This document shows, piece after piece, positions 47,366 through 57,160 of a DNA stretch of 64,000 nucleotides; position 1 is the first letter of the stretch; the number at the start of each line of letters is the position of its first letter. This DNA comes from Helianthus annuus (taxonomy: Eukaryota > Streptophyta > Magnoliopsida > Asterales > Asteraceae): assembly GCF_002127325.2 (NCBI RefSeq), contig NC_035433.2, positions 16,480,611-16,544,610 on the forward strand. Reading direction: 5' to 3'. Below the pieces are notes generated by a model. The model made no database searches, was not told where the DNA came from, and was given only the letters and a program-made list of their open reading frames with translations. Made by a program: the position numbers and the translations under genes.

Positions 47366-48227
47366 AATAACAACTTATCTTATTCAACTCATTTTACTTG
47401 GTTACTCGTTTAACGTTACACTTATCTATACATATCATCTGATATTATCGTTTTTCAAATGGTTTACAAAGCAAGACAAATTACAAGGTTCATGACTGAC
47501 TGTTATTAAACATTTCTTTAAACTCAAGTGATGAATCCCATTTTCACAAAACCTATGTATCTCACAGGCATTTTTATGCTGACGTACCTACTTTCACATG
47601 TGTTTTCAGGAGCTATCGTGTAGGATGACAATGGTGACACTAGGGCAGACCTGTGCCTTAGAGAATAAAAATGAAGATAGACTAGTTTAATTATGTTCTG
47701 AACTATTTGTTTTCCTATTTAAGACAATGTACTACTCTTGTTTAATAAATAAAATGTAACTTTGATTTCCATGGTTATGAAACAATTAATTCTGTCCACA
47801 ACACTCCCCGCGTTTCCGCCGCGGTTGCACGTTATACGCGGCCGGGGTGTGACATTGTTGGCCTAGCGCCTTCTAAGTTTTCAAAATTTTGTCAAGGTTT
47901 TGGGTTCTAAATAATGTGAACACGTGCAAACCGGAAGAGTGAACGCCTGTACTCTGAGTTTTCTGTCTAAGGCTAGAGTGTTCGTACAAATCCGCAGTAT
48001 CGGACCAGTCACTCTTACCTGGGAACTCTTGGGGTGAGTGTTCACTTATAGGCAAGCATGTCTTCAGCGATACATTATTATGACCCGCTTGCTTTGATTT
48101 GTCACCATCTCATTTGTTTGCCTTAGGTAACAAACAGATGATCGCAATTCTTATGCATTACCTTTCTGTTTTGTTTATCAGATAACATTTCATTTGTTTC
48201 TTCCTATGTCCTTCATTTTCTTCTAGA

Positions 48228-48752
48228 ATGTCTCTTTACCTCAACGCTCAAATGTCCGAGCAAGCAGCCAAACTTGCCCAGCAAATAGGCGAAGTAATTC
48301 TGAAGTCCGTGGATTTAGGTATTGCCATGTCTCGCCTCAAAAATGGAGCCACTCAAGAGTCACTGAGGAAAGTAGAAGTTAAGCCTGTACCAAAATCAAG
48401 GAAGCGTAAGGCTTCAAAGAAACCCGGAGCAGATGCACCTAATCCAGCAGGACCTAGCCAAAAGGCAACACCACCTGCTAAGAAGCAATACAAAGGAATG
48501 ACACCACTATGCGACAAATGTAACGGGCATCACCAAGCTCACCTGCAGTGTCGTGTGTGTGTATCATGTGGGCGAATTAGTCACCTGGCAAGTACTTGTC
48601 GTATCAACCCAAGCCAAGGTGGTCCAAGTCAACCACAAGCCAACCATATCCGAGCTCGTTTTCCACGTGGATCGTGCTACAACTGTGGCGAAACGAGCCA
48701 TTTCAGGAACAAATGCCCAAAGATTGTCAATGCAAATCCAACCCTTGGATGA
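48228..48752 (+). CDS. Fragment G capsid-less gag: nucleocapsid-type zinc-knuckle protein, 174 aa
   Basis: ATG 48228 follows TTCTAGA just as in A gag (11505). About 55 N-terminal residues with a helical look (QAAKLAQQIGEVILKSVDLG), a basic linker (KSRKRKASKKPG, like A's KRKAS) and three knuckle clusters: CDKCNGHHQAHLQC, CVSCGRISHLASTC and CYNCGETSHFRNKC. The whole capsid domain present in A (roughly 180 residues) is missing, yet the frame is open from start to stop. It may be a deletion derivative that kept RNA binding, or a chance survivor. No protease or RT follows. Confidence 0.65.
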   Translation: MSLYLNAQMSEQAAKLAQQIGEVILKSVDLGIAMSRLKNGATQESLRKVEVKPVPKSRKRKASKKPGADAPNPAGPSQKATPPAKKQYKGMTPLCDKCNGHHQAHLQCRVCVSCGRISHLASTCRINPSQGGPSQPQANHIRARFPRGSCYNCGETSHFRNKCPKIVNANPTLG

Positions 48753-50353
48753 GCATTTGGCCGAGCAAAGGATGTTGCTGTCTTATGCCTTTGTTTCTTT
48801 TGTTTTCTTATATTGTGAAACAATCTGTTTTGTTCATAAATAAAAGTCGATGTTCGCAATTCTGATATACAAATGTAGTTACATGTGTGTATGGCATTTC
48901 CCTATGATATCTACATCAAGTAGCTATGCTCTTTACAAACTACTCTTGAAATTCTCCCTTTCAAGTGATCGCTCATGATTTCCTCAAAATTTTAAGTACT
49001 CGTTTCATTCTAGGAGACGAAGTACATGAAATAAATTGACATTATGAGTAATCGTGCTTTTGCACATCTGTGCCTTTGAATCCCTGGTTAGATAACTAAG
49101 GGTATTTTCAAATCTCATACCCATTACGTTCTGATTTTTCAACATGCATAACATAAGTTTTCAAAACAACCTCCATGATTTCAAAAAAAAACATTTCATA
49201 TAGTCGAAAACATTTTTAATATAGTGTATTTACTTAATATATCAAATGCATGACTTCAAAAACATTGTCTATATTTTCAAAAACAACCTCCATGATTTCA
49301 AAAACATTGTCTATGTTTTCAAAAACGACCTTCATGATTTCAATATGTTATTAATACAGTATAATTACTTATATCAAGTGCATGATTTCAAAAGCACGAT
49401 TCATGTTTTCAAAAACCTTATACATAATTTCAAAATTCATCTTGCATGATTTTAAAACATTTTTATAAATATACCTACCTAATACACCTACTTTATGATC
49501 TCAAAAGTATTATATATAAGGTTTCCAAAAACATTGAACACATTTTAGAACCCCATGCATAGTTTTCAAAATATTTTCTTCATACATTGACTTAACCTTC
49601 AAATTCCGCTTCATGTGTCGCCTTGGCATATCTAGCATCTCAATTTCATAAGCATTTTTACTTCATTCTTTGACTTAAGCACATCCAGCGCAAGGTTTCA
49701 AAACATCTTCAATTCCCAGAATCCATGTGGGATCTTTTTATCTTCACAATTAGATCCTCGTGGATAATTGTCATTCAAATCAGAATCCTTAATTGGATTC
49801 CTTGTGTACCTTAATTCGAACATTTCGGTTCCTTGCAATCGAAATCGAATTTCCACTTTAAGATCTATCTATATTCATAGTTAGATTCTTGATAATGTTT
49901 AAAGTACCAAATGAAATCCACGGAATGGATTCCTAGTGTGCTTTAAATACTTGTGCGCAATTGGCAAAATGATGACAAATTTAAAATCAAGTTAAACAAT
50001 TATGTGATTATGTGTTTATGCACCTTGTGTTTTCTTTTATGCATTTTGTGTTTTTGAATACTCTGGATATTCGTTATCCAAATCCTCGTAGAACCTTTCA
50101 TATCTTCATATGAGGAATTCGTAGTAGGATATTCAAAAAGGTACTACCTTAAATCCTTATTGGGCTTCTACGTGATAGTCAAGACCCTTGGATTATATAG
50201 TACCATTCCATGATTCAAAAGAGACCCTTTGAGTGGTCTAGCCAAAAGATTGATACAGAATCTGGTTAAGAATAACATATGGTGATATAGCTGAACAGAC
50301 TCCTTGGTAGTCTATTTAAATCATTCATTGGTTTAATTAAAAGACCCTATGGT
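48753..50353. other. Non-coding part of fragment G
   Basis: AT-rich. From 49150 to 49470 a degenerate short repeat (CATGATTTCAAAAACATT, CATGTTTTCAAAAAC) recurs about every 20-35 bp. AATAAA-like signals lie near 48838. No domain recognised. Confidence 0.55.
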
Positions 50354-51370
50354 TGTGACAACCCTCACTAAACCACGTATCCGTACGACTTAATTAATAA
50401 TTAATTACTGCTTAATTACTGTGCTTGCTTGAAATTGTGGATAAACTGCTACTTGAATTCTGATACGTACACTTACTTGCATCATACTTTCCTTGCTGTC
50501 ACTCTACTATTACATACTGAACCCTAGTGACAACCTTGATGCACAAAAGCACAGTAGCACAATAAACGGATAACCCCTTTAACATGCTGATATAGCCAGC
50601 GTCAGGCAGATACTGCCTCTAAGGCCTGTTTGAGCCCGAGATAGTTTACTACACTAGTAGAGAGTGTGGGGATATAAGGGTTGTAGAACTGCGTCACTAG
50701 GTATAAGTTACAGTGACCGGATGTGCCTAAAACGTACTCTAAGTACAAAATTCAGCACTTTAATTAAAAATTCAGCATTTAGCTAAGTAATAAAGTGCCA
50801 AAACATGAGAAAAATATTACTAGACACTTTCCAAAGTGTCGGGAATAAGCTGTGTCACTAAAAATAATAATAACGACACTTTATATAATTATTTAGCTCT
50901 TTAACGGACTAGTATCCAACCGAACAACCGGACTTAACACGGGATATATAAAAAATAATATTGTCATGGACACTGTTTTTCTTTTTTTTGAGCCAGTTAG
51001 GGTCCCCGAGAACCCTAACACCCGTTACAATTTACTACACATTAGTAACTAGTTTTAATCAACTAACTAGACTACCTTAACTAATTAGTTAAACCCAAAC
51101 CAAACCCCCCCACCCCTTGTCCGATCGGTCACCAAAATAGGTGACACACTTTGTCCTTTGATCAATTATTTTAATCACTATGCTCAATATCTACTAAACA
51201 TTTTGCACCATGGACAATTTGAGTGGATGGACTATAATTAAATCCACAAGTTCACCATCTCATCCACTTTAACACATAACAAAATTTACTCCCTTTCTTT
51301 CCCTCTTTGACATTCACGGCCGAAGACTAGGCCACACCACCACCACCTTTTGATTTCATTCAAGGCATTC

Positions 51371-51380
51371 TATATTTATA
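51371..51380 (+). promoter_or_regulatory. TATA box of element H LTR
   Basis: TATATTTATA about 1.0 kb into the LTR; second copy 61907-61916. Confidence 0.45.
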
Positions 51381-52262
51381 CAAGTGTGAAGGGTCACATA
51401 CGAGGAAGCCCGGTGCTTGCGGATCGTCAAGGACCTCACCTCAACGCTTTTAACCACCCGTTTTTCGACTAGATTCTTCCCTAGCCTCGAGCTAGTAGTA
51501 AGTGACTCTAAACGCCTTTTTGTTCATATCTAAAGTGGTTAATAAGAACTTTGTCGGTTAAAATTCATGAACTTACAAGAAGACATGTTAAAAGTTTACA
51601 AAAGAGTTAAATGATTTGGATAAAAGCTATGAAGTTGTGTAAAACTTGTGAGACTTGTTTTGTTGTAATTATCTAGTGTCGATCTATGTTGTGGTAGCTC
51701 GGATCATCATCTAACCCGGATTAGTCATGTTCATAAATCATGGCTTAGAGTATGTTAAAGTATGAAAAGGGTTAAATGATGAAACACTACTACATACTAA
51801 GCATGAACTTGTGTAAAAACAATTTTACTTATGAAATAGTGTTCAAAACTAGTAGATCTACGGATCTACAAATAGTATTTTCAAAGGACCAAGTGTCAAA
51901 AGAAAATATATCTTTAAAACCGGATCTTTCATGAACAAGAGTGACTTTTGTAAACACACAAGTGTGTAAACACTTGTGTAACACAAAGTTTTGACAAAAG
52001 AACTATTTTTGTAAATTTTTACAAGGAGTTGTGGAAAAATATATTTTCTTTAAAAACGAGACTTTCAAGAAACCGGATTGATTTATACAAAGATCCACTA
52101 AAGATAATGGAAAGATACTACCTATTTTGGAAAAACCACAAGTTCATGTATTTTTGCGATTTATATATATTTTGACTAGTTTAATATTGAAGTATTGTTT
52201 GTTAATGTTGGGAGCATTGTTGATTTGAATTTTAAAAGAAAATGATAAGCTTGAAAGCGTGG

Positions 52263-52421
52263 CCACCTCCAGTTACAGGGGAAACTCTGGCGAAATTTTT
52301 CAAAAACCTAACACTTGGAAATATTTTCATCACAAGTGTTAGAAATATATTTCTAACTTGTTTTCAAAAATATAAATTTCGCCATGATTTTAATTTCAAA
52401 ATTTCTAAGTGTCGGAGGTGG
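52263..52421. repeat. 159-bp nested foldback in H LTR
   Basis: Three inverted pairs in perfectly nested order: CCACCTCC (52263) with GGAGGTGG (52414), GGCGAAATTT (52289) with AAATTTCGCC (52374), CTAACACTTG (52308) with CAAGTGTTAG (52333). TTAGAAATATATTTCTAA inside is itself a palindrome. The copy in the 3' LTR is at 62798-62956. It could be an old MITE or an RNA hairpin. Confidence 0.82.
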
Positions 52422-53837
52422 GATTTTCACAAAATAAAACTTGATAAATATATATTTGATATATATATATTTTTCATAACAACACTTATGAGGTTTTTAT
52501 GATTAATTGGTGAACTATGTAAATATTATTTTTAGGGTAAAAATAATATTACCAAATGTTAACGATTCCAAAATAATACGAACGCCTTCACAATAAATAA
52601 TAAGTTACAACGGTATTATCATTAATACCACCCGATCTTTAAACGTAACTTACGCATTTTCGGAAAAATACTAATAAACGCGTATTTTGTCGAGAGTATT
52701 ATTTTTGGAAAATTATATGTAATAAAATATAATATTTTTTGGAGAAATATTTATATTTTGGAGAAAGGATTAAAATATATTTTAAGTGAGACTTAATAAT
52801 ATATTCCGAAAATATACGAACGCACATGTATTAAAGTCCCCATCTTTGGGAAGGAATATATTTACCAAATAATTACAAAGTGTAATTACGAAATAGTTGT
52901 CTAACTATTTCCCAAAGACATTAGACCTTAAGCTAAGGCACGGCCGTCCGTCTAATGGAAGTTAGTACGTGTAGGTCGTCATTCAGCAGATTGATCAGGA
53001 GATTTTCTTGATAGAGACGCACCACTGTGAGTTCATGTCCCCCTTTTCTCTTAACTAATTTCAGTTTTCTAAACTGCGGGGGTGAAATACATGTTACTTT
53101 GGATTACGAATACTTTATACATGGTATGGTTAGCGTAAGGAGGTTTACTACTTAGATCATGTGAATGGGTAGGCGGAAACTTGAGGCCATTAATCCTCAT
53201 GGTAGGACCGAGGGACATGAGCGGTAGATCTATCTGGGTGTAGCGAGCCCAGCCCCAGGCCCAGCATAACGGACCTCGGGGTGACTTTGTGCCCAACGCA
53301 TAAATCCGCTAGGTTTGAGTCTTCCTACTTGCACTTCACACATATCAATGGCCTTGCAAACCATTGGTTATCTCTTTTTTCCTTATTTGCTACATACCAG
53401 GATTTTATACTTACAAAGGTTTTGTTACTCACTTACACATGAACTCGCTCAACATTATTGTTGAGTTTTCCAACTTACATGTATTTCAGGGAACTAAAGA
53501 TCTGGCACGGTATGTTACGTTTTCCCGCTGCATAAGAGTCCGAGGTCATCCAAGTTTAGGGGATGTGACTTTTACCTGGACGAGTCACAGTCCTTAGACT
53601 GCGTTTACTTCATGTTGATGTTTTGTGTCTTCTGAACAATGTTTTATGTTATCAGATTGTAGTTTCCGTTGCATGAGTCAACGCCCTAAGACAATGTTGT
53701 GTTACTTATATTCCAAAACTTAATTTAATGGATGATCTTGCATGGTTTTATTTCATATAGCTTTGTTATGGTTAAGCTATGGTATTAAGAATTCACACCA
53801 AATTAACCACGCTTCCGCAAAGCCACGGTGTGACAGC

Positions 53838-53850
53838 TTGGTATCAGAGC
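53838..53850 (+). other. Primer-binding site of element H
   Basis: TTGGTATCAGAGC, two bases after the LTR; tRNA-Met type. Confidence 0.92.
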
Positions 53851-53998
53851 TCTGATCATAGCGAACTAGGATTCCTTCTCGAGTCTAGACTATAATCACT
53901 AGGGCTCTCACGAAAACATTTTTACTGCATACCACTTAAGTCCAGATCCAAAACGTTTTTACAAACAAATGTTGAGCACATTTTATTTATTTTTTTTA

Positions 53999-54330
53999 GG
54001 CTCAGTCTTGGAGGCTGAGGCTCGGTCTTGGAGACCGAGGCTCGATCTAAGAGATCGAGGTAGATGGCTAGTGAGACTAGGAAGAGTAGGCTCAGTCTTG
54101 GAGGCTGAGGCTCGGTCTTGGAGACCGAGGCTCGATTTAAGAGATCGAGGTAGATGGCTAGTAAGACTAGGAAGAGCAGGCTCAATCTTGGAGGCTGAGG
54201 CTCGGTATTGGAGGCCGAGGCTCGATCTAAGAGATCGAGGTAGATGATAGAGCAGTCTTAGAGGCTGGGAGAATTTGGCTAGTGGGACTAGGAATGTCAG
54301 TCTAGGAGACTGGGAGGCTAGTGGAACTAG
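53999..54330 (+). repeat. Array of about 15 triloop hairpins in the H leader
   Basis: A 90-bp unit starts at 53999, 54089 and 54179. Each contains, in the same order, three 8-bp-arm hairpins with 3-nt loops: CTCAGTCT-tgg-AGGCTGAG, CTCGGTCT-tgg-AGACCGAG and CTCGATCT-aag-AGATCGAG. A fourth smaller one, CTAGT-gag-ACTAG, closes the first two units. The tail (54250-54330) has CAGTCT-agg-AGACTG and CTAGT-gga-ACTAG types. Arms change together between types; most unit-to-unit changes become G-T pairs. It lies about 165 bp after the PBS, where packaging and dimer signals of LTR elements usually lie. Confidence 0.88.
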
Positions 54331-54445
54331 GAGAATCATTTGATTGTTTATTGTTGACTAACATGTTTATATGATTATATGATTGATTGTTATACGTATA
54401 TGTGTTTGTGTTACAAACGTCATGCCTTCATCATGTACTAGAAAG

Positions 54446-55179
54446 ATGGACACTACGAATCCCATGGCCATAGTATCAGACGACATAGTTTCATCGGAGC
54501 ACGAGGTGTACATTTCCGATACTACCGGCACAGACAATGACGACTTTCAGCCCTTTTGCGCTGCCTGAAGTCATAGCAGAGCCTACTGGTGGCCATCTTG
54601 TTGGGAATTTGCCACTCACGGTGATCCCTGCTCGTGTGCCCCTTGCCGCTTATCCTGTTGTTGATATGCCCCCCCCCCGACGTGGCCTCTGACGACGATA
54701 ACGATCTACTAGAGGAGGACCCATTCGAGGGCGAGGCCCTATTGCTGCTGGTATTAGCCTACTGCTTGTGGACGCTCCTGCAGGGGAAACTCATGCCCAT
54801 TCCCCTGCCCCAGACTCATTTGAGTTTCTGACATCCGCATTTTTGCATATACAGGGAGTGCAGCACCATTCACATGACGCCGACCCTGATACGGCATCAT
54901 CAGCTGCACCGGTTCCCGCACACAGCTTTGAGTTTGATCACAATATTGAGGGTGATCTTGTTCTTCCACCTGGTTTTGATCCAGACCATGACCTTGAGTT
55001 CATACACTTAGACAAGCCCTTGGAGGATCCTGTAACCCCCTGTGATGGTTGATCCAGCTGATTTTGAGATGGAGTTTGTTGATCCGGAGCTAGTCGTGGC
55101 CCCTGAGCCAGGCGTTGCTCTTGACCCTGCATTGGAGCATGACCCTGTTCATGCCGATGCACCTGCTGTTGCTCCTTGA
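54446..55179 (+). pseudogene. Acidic, proline-rich ORF upstream of gag in H (broken)
   Basis: Starts at ATG 54446 (MDTTNPMAIVSDDIV). Rich in D, E, P, V and H, for example SFEFDHNIEGDLVLPPGFDP and LEPGVALDP-like segments. Frame breaks near 54552 (extra T in TTTT) and near 54675 and 55045; the last frame ends at TGA 55177. No known domain; low-complexity acidic leader proteins occur before gag in some Asteraceae gypsy elements as I recall, but function is unknown. Composition differs sharply from gag. It could be an N-terminal extension of Gag or a separate leader protein. Confidence 0.5.
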
Positions 55180-55554
55180 TTGATCATTTGCTTGGACGAG
55201 AGAAAATTTGGGGTAACTGTGCAAGACAATTTATTATTACGGGGGCCCACGTAATAACGACTTGTAGTGCACAGAAATCCTGGTGGACTCTGCGGGTCAA
55301 GCTAATGAAAACCAATGTAGCAGGAAATAACTCAAACACGAATGACCTAGGCGATGTAGCCTCGAGTTCATTCTATTTCAAGCAACAAGCCACTGGCAAG
55401 CCTATGTGAAGGCTCAGAAATTTATTTCCCCACCCATACATTGAGTATATTTAGATGTAAAATTGGGTGAGTACATGATGGCTTATGGTGCTATGTATCT
55501 CATAGACAGTTGGAATGTTGTCTAACCCACTTCAAGCCACTTCGGCAGAGGAGA
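55180..55554 (+). other. Gap between acidic ORF and first gag in H
   Basis: No supported coding region; a 77-codon ORF at 55176-55409 shows no domain. Confidence 0.5.
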
Positions 55555-56086
55555 ATGCCACCCTGGCGTGACACAAACACTAGTACGTTGCCAAGGATAG
55601 AAGCCGAGCTGCAAAAACGCATCTTACAGGCGATTGCACGACATGAAGCCCTCCACTTTAAGCACAGCGATGGCACTACTGAAAATAACCCCTCCAACTG
55701 ACTGCACCTATAAGCAGTTCCTGAACTGCAAGCCTTTGAACTTCGACGAAACAGGAAGCGCCATTGCATTTGCTCGTTGGTCCGAAAAGATTGACTCTGT
55801 TCTAAGAATGACTAACTGTTCGCCCCAACAGAGTGTTACCTTTACCTCGGGGTCATTTCTAGATGGCACACTCTCATGATAGGATCTTCGGATTCAGACC
55901 CTTGGTACAGATGCTGCTTATGCACTGAGCTGGGACGAGCTCAAGGAAATGATTGAGGAGAAATGTGGTTCTAAGACTGGAATACAGAAGCTTGAGATGG
56001 AGTCCTGGAATTTGAAAATGGACGAACCAGAGATTCCTGAACATGTCCAGCGATCGCATGACTTGCCTAGGGTCGTCCCCTACTAA
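55555..56086 (+). pseudogene. gag: First, decayed gag copy of H
   Basis: Begins MPPWRDTNTSTLPRIEAELQ and follows the layout of the second gag: QAIARHEALHF, TENN, YKQFLNCKPLNFDETG, IAFARWSEKIDSVLRM, then after a stop and frame change SWDELKEMIEEKCG and EMESWNLKMDEPEIPEHVQR. It ends near 56086 and has no zinc knuckles. At least two frame breaks (near 55690 and 55878). Divergence from the gag at 56308 is large (roughly half of residues differ by eye), too much for a recent tandem duplication. Confidence 0.75.
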
Positions 56087-56307
56087 GTCATTGATGATTG
56101 TATGATACAGTTGGGTACCCGTAAACCTTACATTTTGGTCTCGATTTGTGGCAATGCAATCGCAGTGATCTATTGTTTATGTTCTATGACATGGGATGTT
56201 ATGTGGCTGATTTATTTATAACATGAGATGTTATGTGCTGATATTGTTGAATACATACGTACGTTTCACCTGATATGACCTAACCAACGTGAAACATCTT
56301 TTAGAAG
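56087..56307 (+). other. Spacer between the two H gag copies
   Basis: Non-coding, AT-rich, with repeated ACATG.GATGTTATGTG motifs near 56187 and 56220. Confidence 0.5.
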
Positions 56308-57160
56308 ATGCCACCAAGACGCGAAATGCGCATGCCCACCTTAGAGGCGGAACTTCAAAAGATAATTGCTGCAGCTATAGCACAGCACGAGGCCCTACGC
56401 TCCGAACCTAGCAGAGGCACCTCAGAAAATAACGGTTGTTCCTACTGGCATTTCCTCAATTACAAGCCTCCGAAGTTCGACGGCACTGGGGGTGCCATAG
56501 CTTTTGTGAAATGGATTGAAAGTATGGAATCCATCTTTCGAATGAGTGGTTGTACGCCAGAACAACAAGTCCCATACGTTTCTGAGTTGTTTCAAGATGG
56601 AGCTCGAATATGGTGGAATCTTCAGGTTCGAATAATGGGCCTAGCTACAGCATACGGGTTAACTTGGGATGAGTTGAAAGGAATAATGCGTAAGAAGTAT
56701 TGCACCCAAACAGAAACACAGAGGTTGGAAGGTGAATTCCAGAGCCTGATAATGGAAGGTCCGAAAATGTTGGAATTCATGCAAAGACTTGGTAGAACTA
56801 GAATTGAGGAAATTAGGACATTTCATTTGGGAACTGGCACCTCAAGTCCTGAGCTTAATGACAGCATCTACGCCACCAACATCTGTGGCTGCAAGTAAGA
56901 TGGGCTTGGCACTCGTTACGGAAGTCATTAGACTAGAAAAACTTGCAAACCCAGGCAAGGAGACTCACGTCGAGTCATCCGGAGATAACAAACGGAAGTT
57001 CTCGAACTTCAAGTAAGGCACTAGTGGGGTTGTTAAGAAAGGAGAGTCAAGCGCGCCAGCTCAGGTTACAGCTGGTAGTGGAAAGAAAGGAAAGGGATAT
57101 ATGGGCACTCAGCCCAAGTGCAACACCTGCCAGCGTCACCATTCTGGCCGGTGAAGTTTG
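56308..57160 (+). pseudogene. gag: Second gag copy of H
   Basis: ATG 56308 (MPPRREMRMPTLEAELQ). Capsid region: HFLNYKPPKFDGTGGAIAF, MESIFRMSGCTPEQQV, ARIWWNLQVRIMG, LTWDELKGIMRKKYC. A frameshift lies near 56800: the frame used before gives IRTFHLGTGT while the other gives FIWELAPQ, the expected family motif. In-frame TAA at 57014 and TGA at 57152 follow, the latter inside the first knuckle (CNTCQRHHSGR then stop). The other two knuckles lie at the start of the next entry. Gag is therefore not expressible as one protein. Confidence 0.85.

Larger units (their letters stand above)
1..47854 (+). mobile_element. Element A: old Ty3/gypsy LTR retrotransposon, interrupted by four later elements
   Basis: Outer element of the left three quarters of the window. 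Order: partial 5' LTR, PBS, leader, gag, protease, RT, RNase H, integrase, PPT, 3' LTR. It is split by B at 2887, C at 13706, E at 28849 and F at 37290; each split is flanked by a 5-bp duplication of A sequence. The first bases of the window match 36753, so about 990 bp of the 5' LTR lie outside the window. The full LTR would be about 3.8 kb. Coding regions carry several stops, a lost protease aspartate, an RT frameshift and an integrase stop, so A is inactive. The right end (TGTGACA at 47854) abuts fragment G; the left TSD is outside the window. Confidence 0.93.
45801..47854 (+). repeat. Element A 3' LTR, second part
   Basis: Resumes after F (first five bases are the TSD) and ends GTGTGACA. 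Corresponds to 534-2821 of the 5' LTR. Differs by five instead of four 55-bp repeats, absence of the 278-bp duplication, and a private 211-bp duplication. Confidence 0.92.
47855..50353 (+). mobile_element. Fragment G: older Ty3/gypsy-related internal sequence hosting A and abutting H
   Basis: Starts with leader sequence similar to A's leader at 11140-11400, then a shortened gag and 1.6 kb of non-coding DNA. It is cut by A on the left and H on the right, so no LTR of its own is visible. Confidence 0.75.
50354..53835 (+). repeat. Element H 5' LTR
   Basis: 3482 bp, TGTGACAACCC...GGTGTGACA. TATA-type TATATTTATA at 51371-51380. Holds several strong inverted repeats: ACACAAGTGT/ACACTTGTGT around GTAA (about 51957) and the long foldback at 52263. 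Small ORFs have no domain. Confidence 0.95.

Noticed and set aside
53969..54339. 92- and 118-codon ORFs over the H leader hairpins
   Set aside because: The 90-bp unit is a multiple of three, so any open frame stays open; opposite-strand ORF is equally long. Structure explains the sequence better than coding.
54754..55162. Minus-strand glutamine-rich ORFs
   Set aside because: Antisense of the acidic proline-rich ORF; low complexity and no start context or domain.
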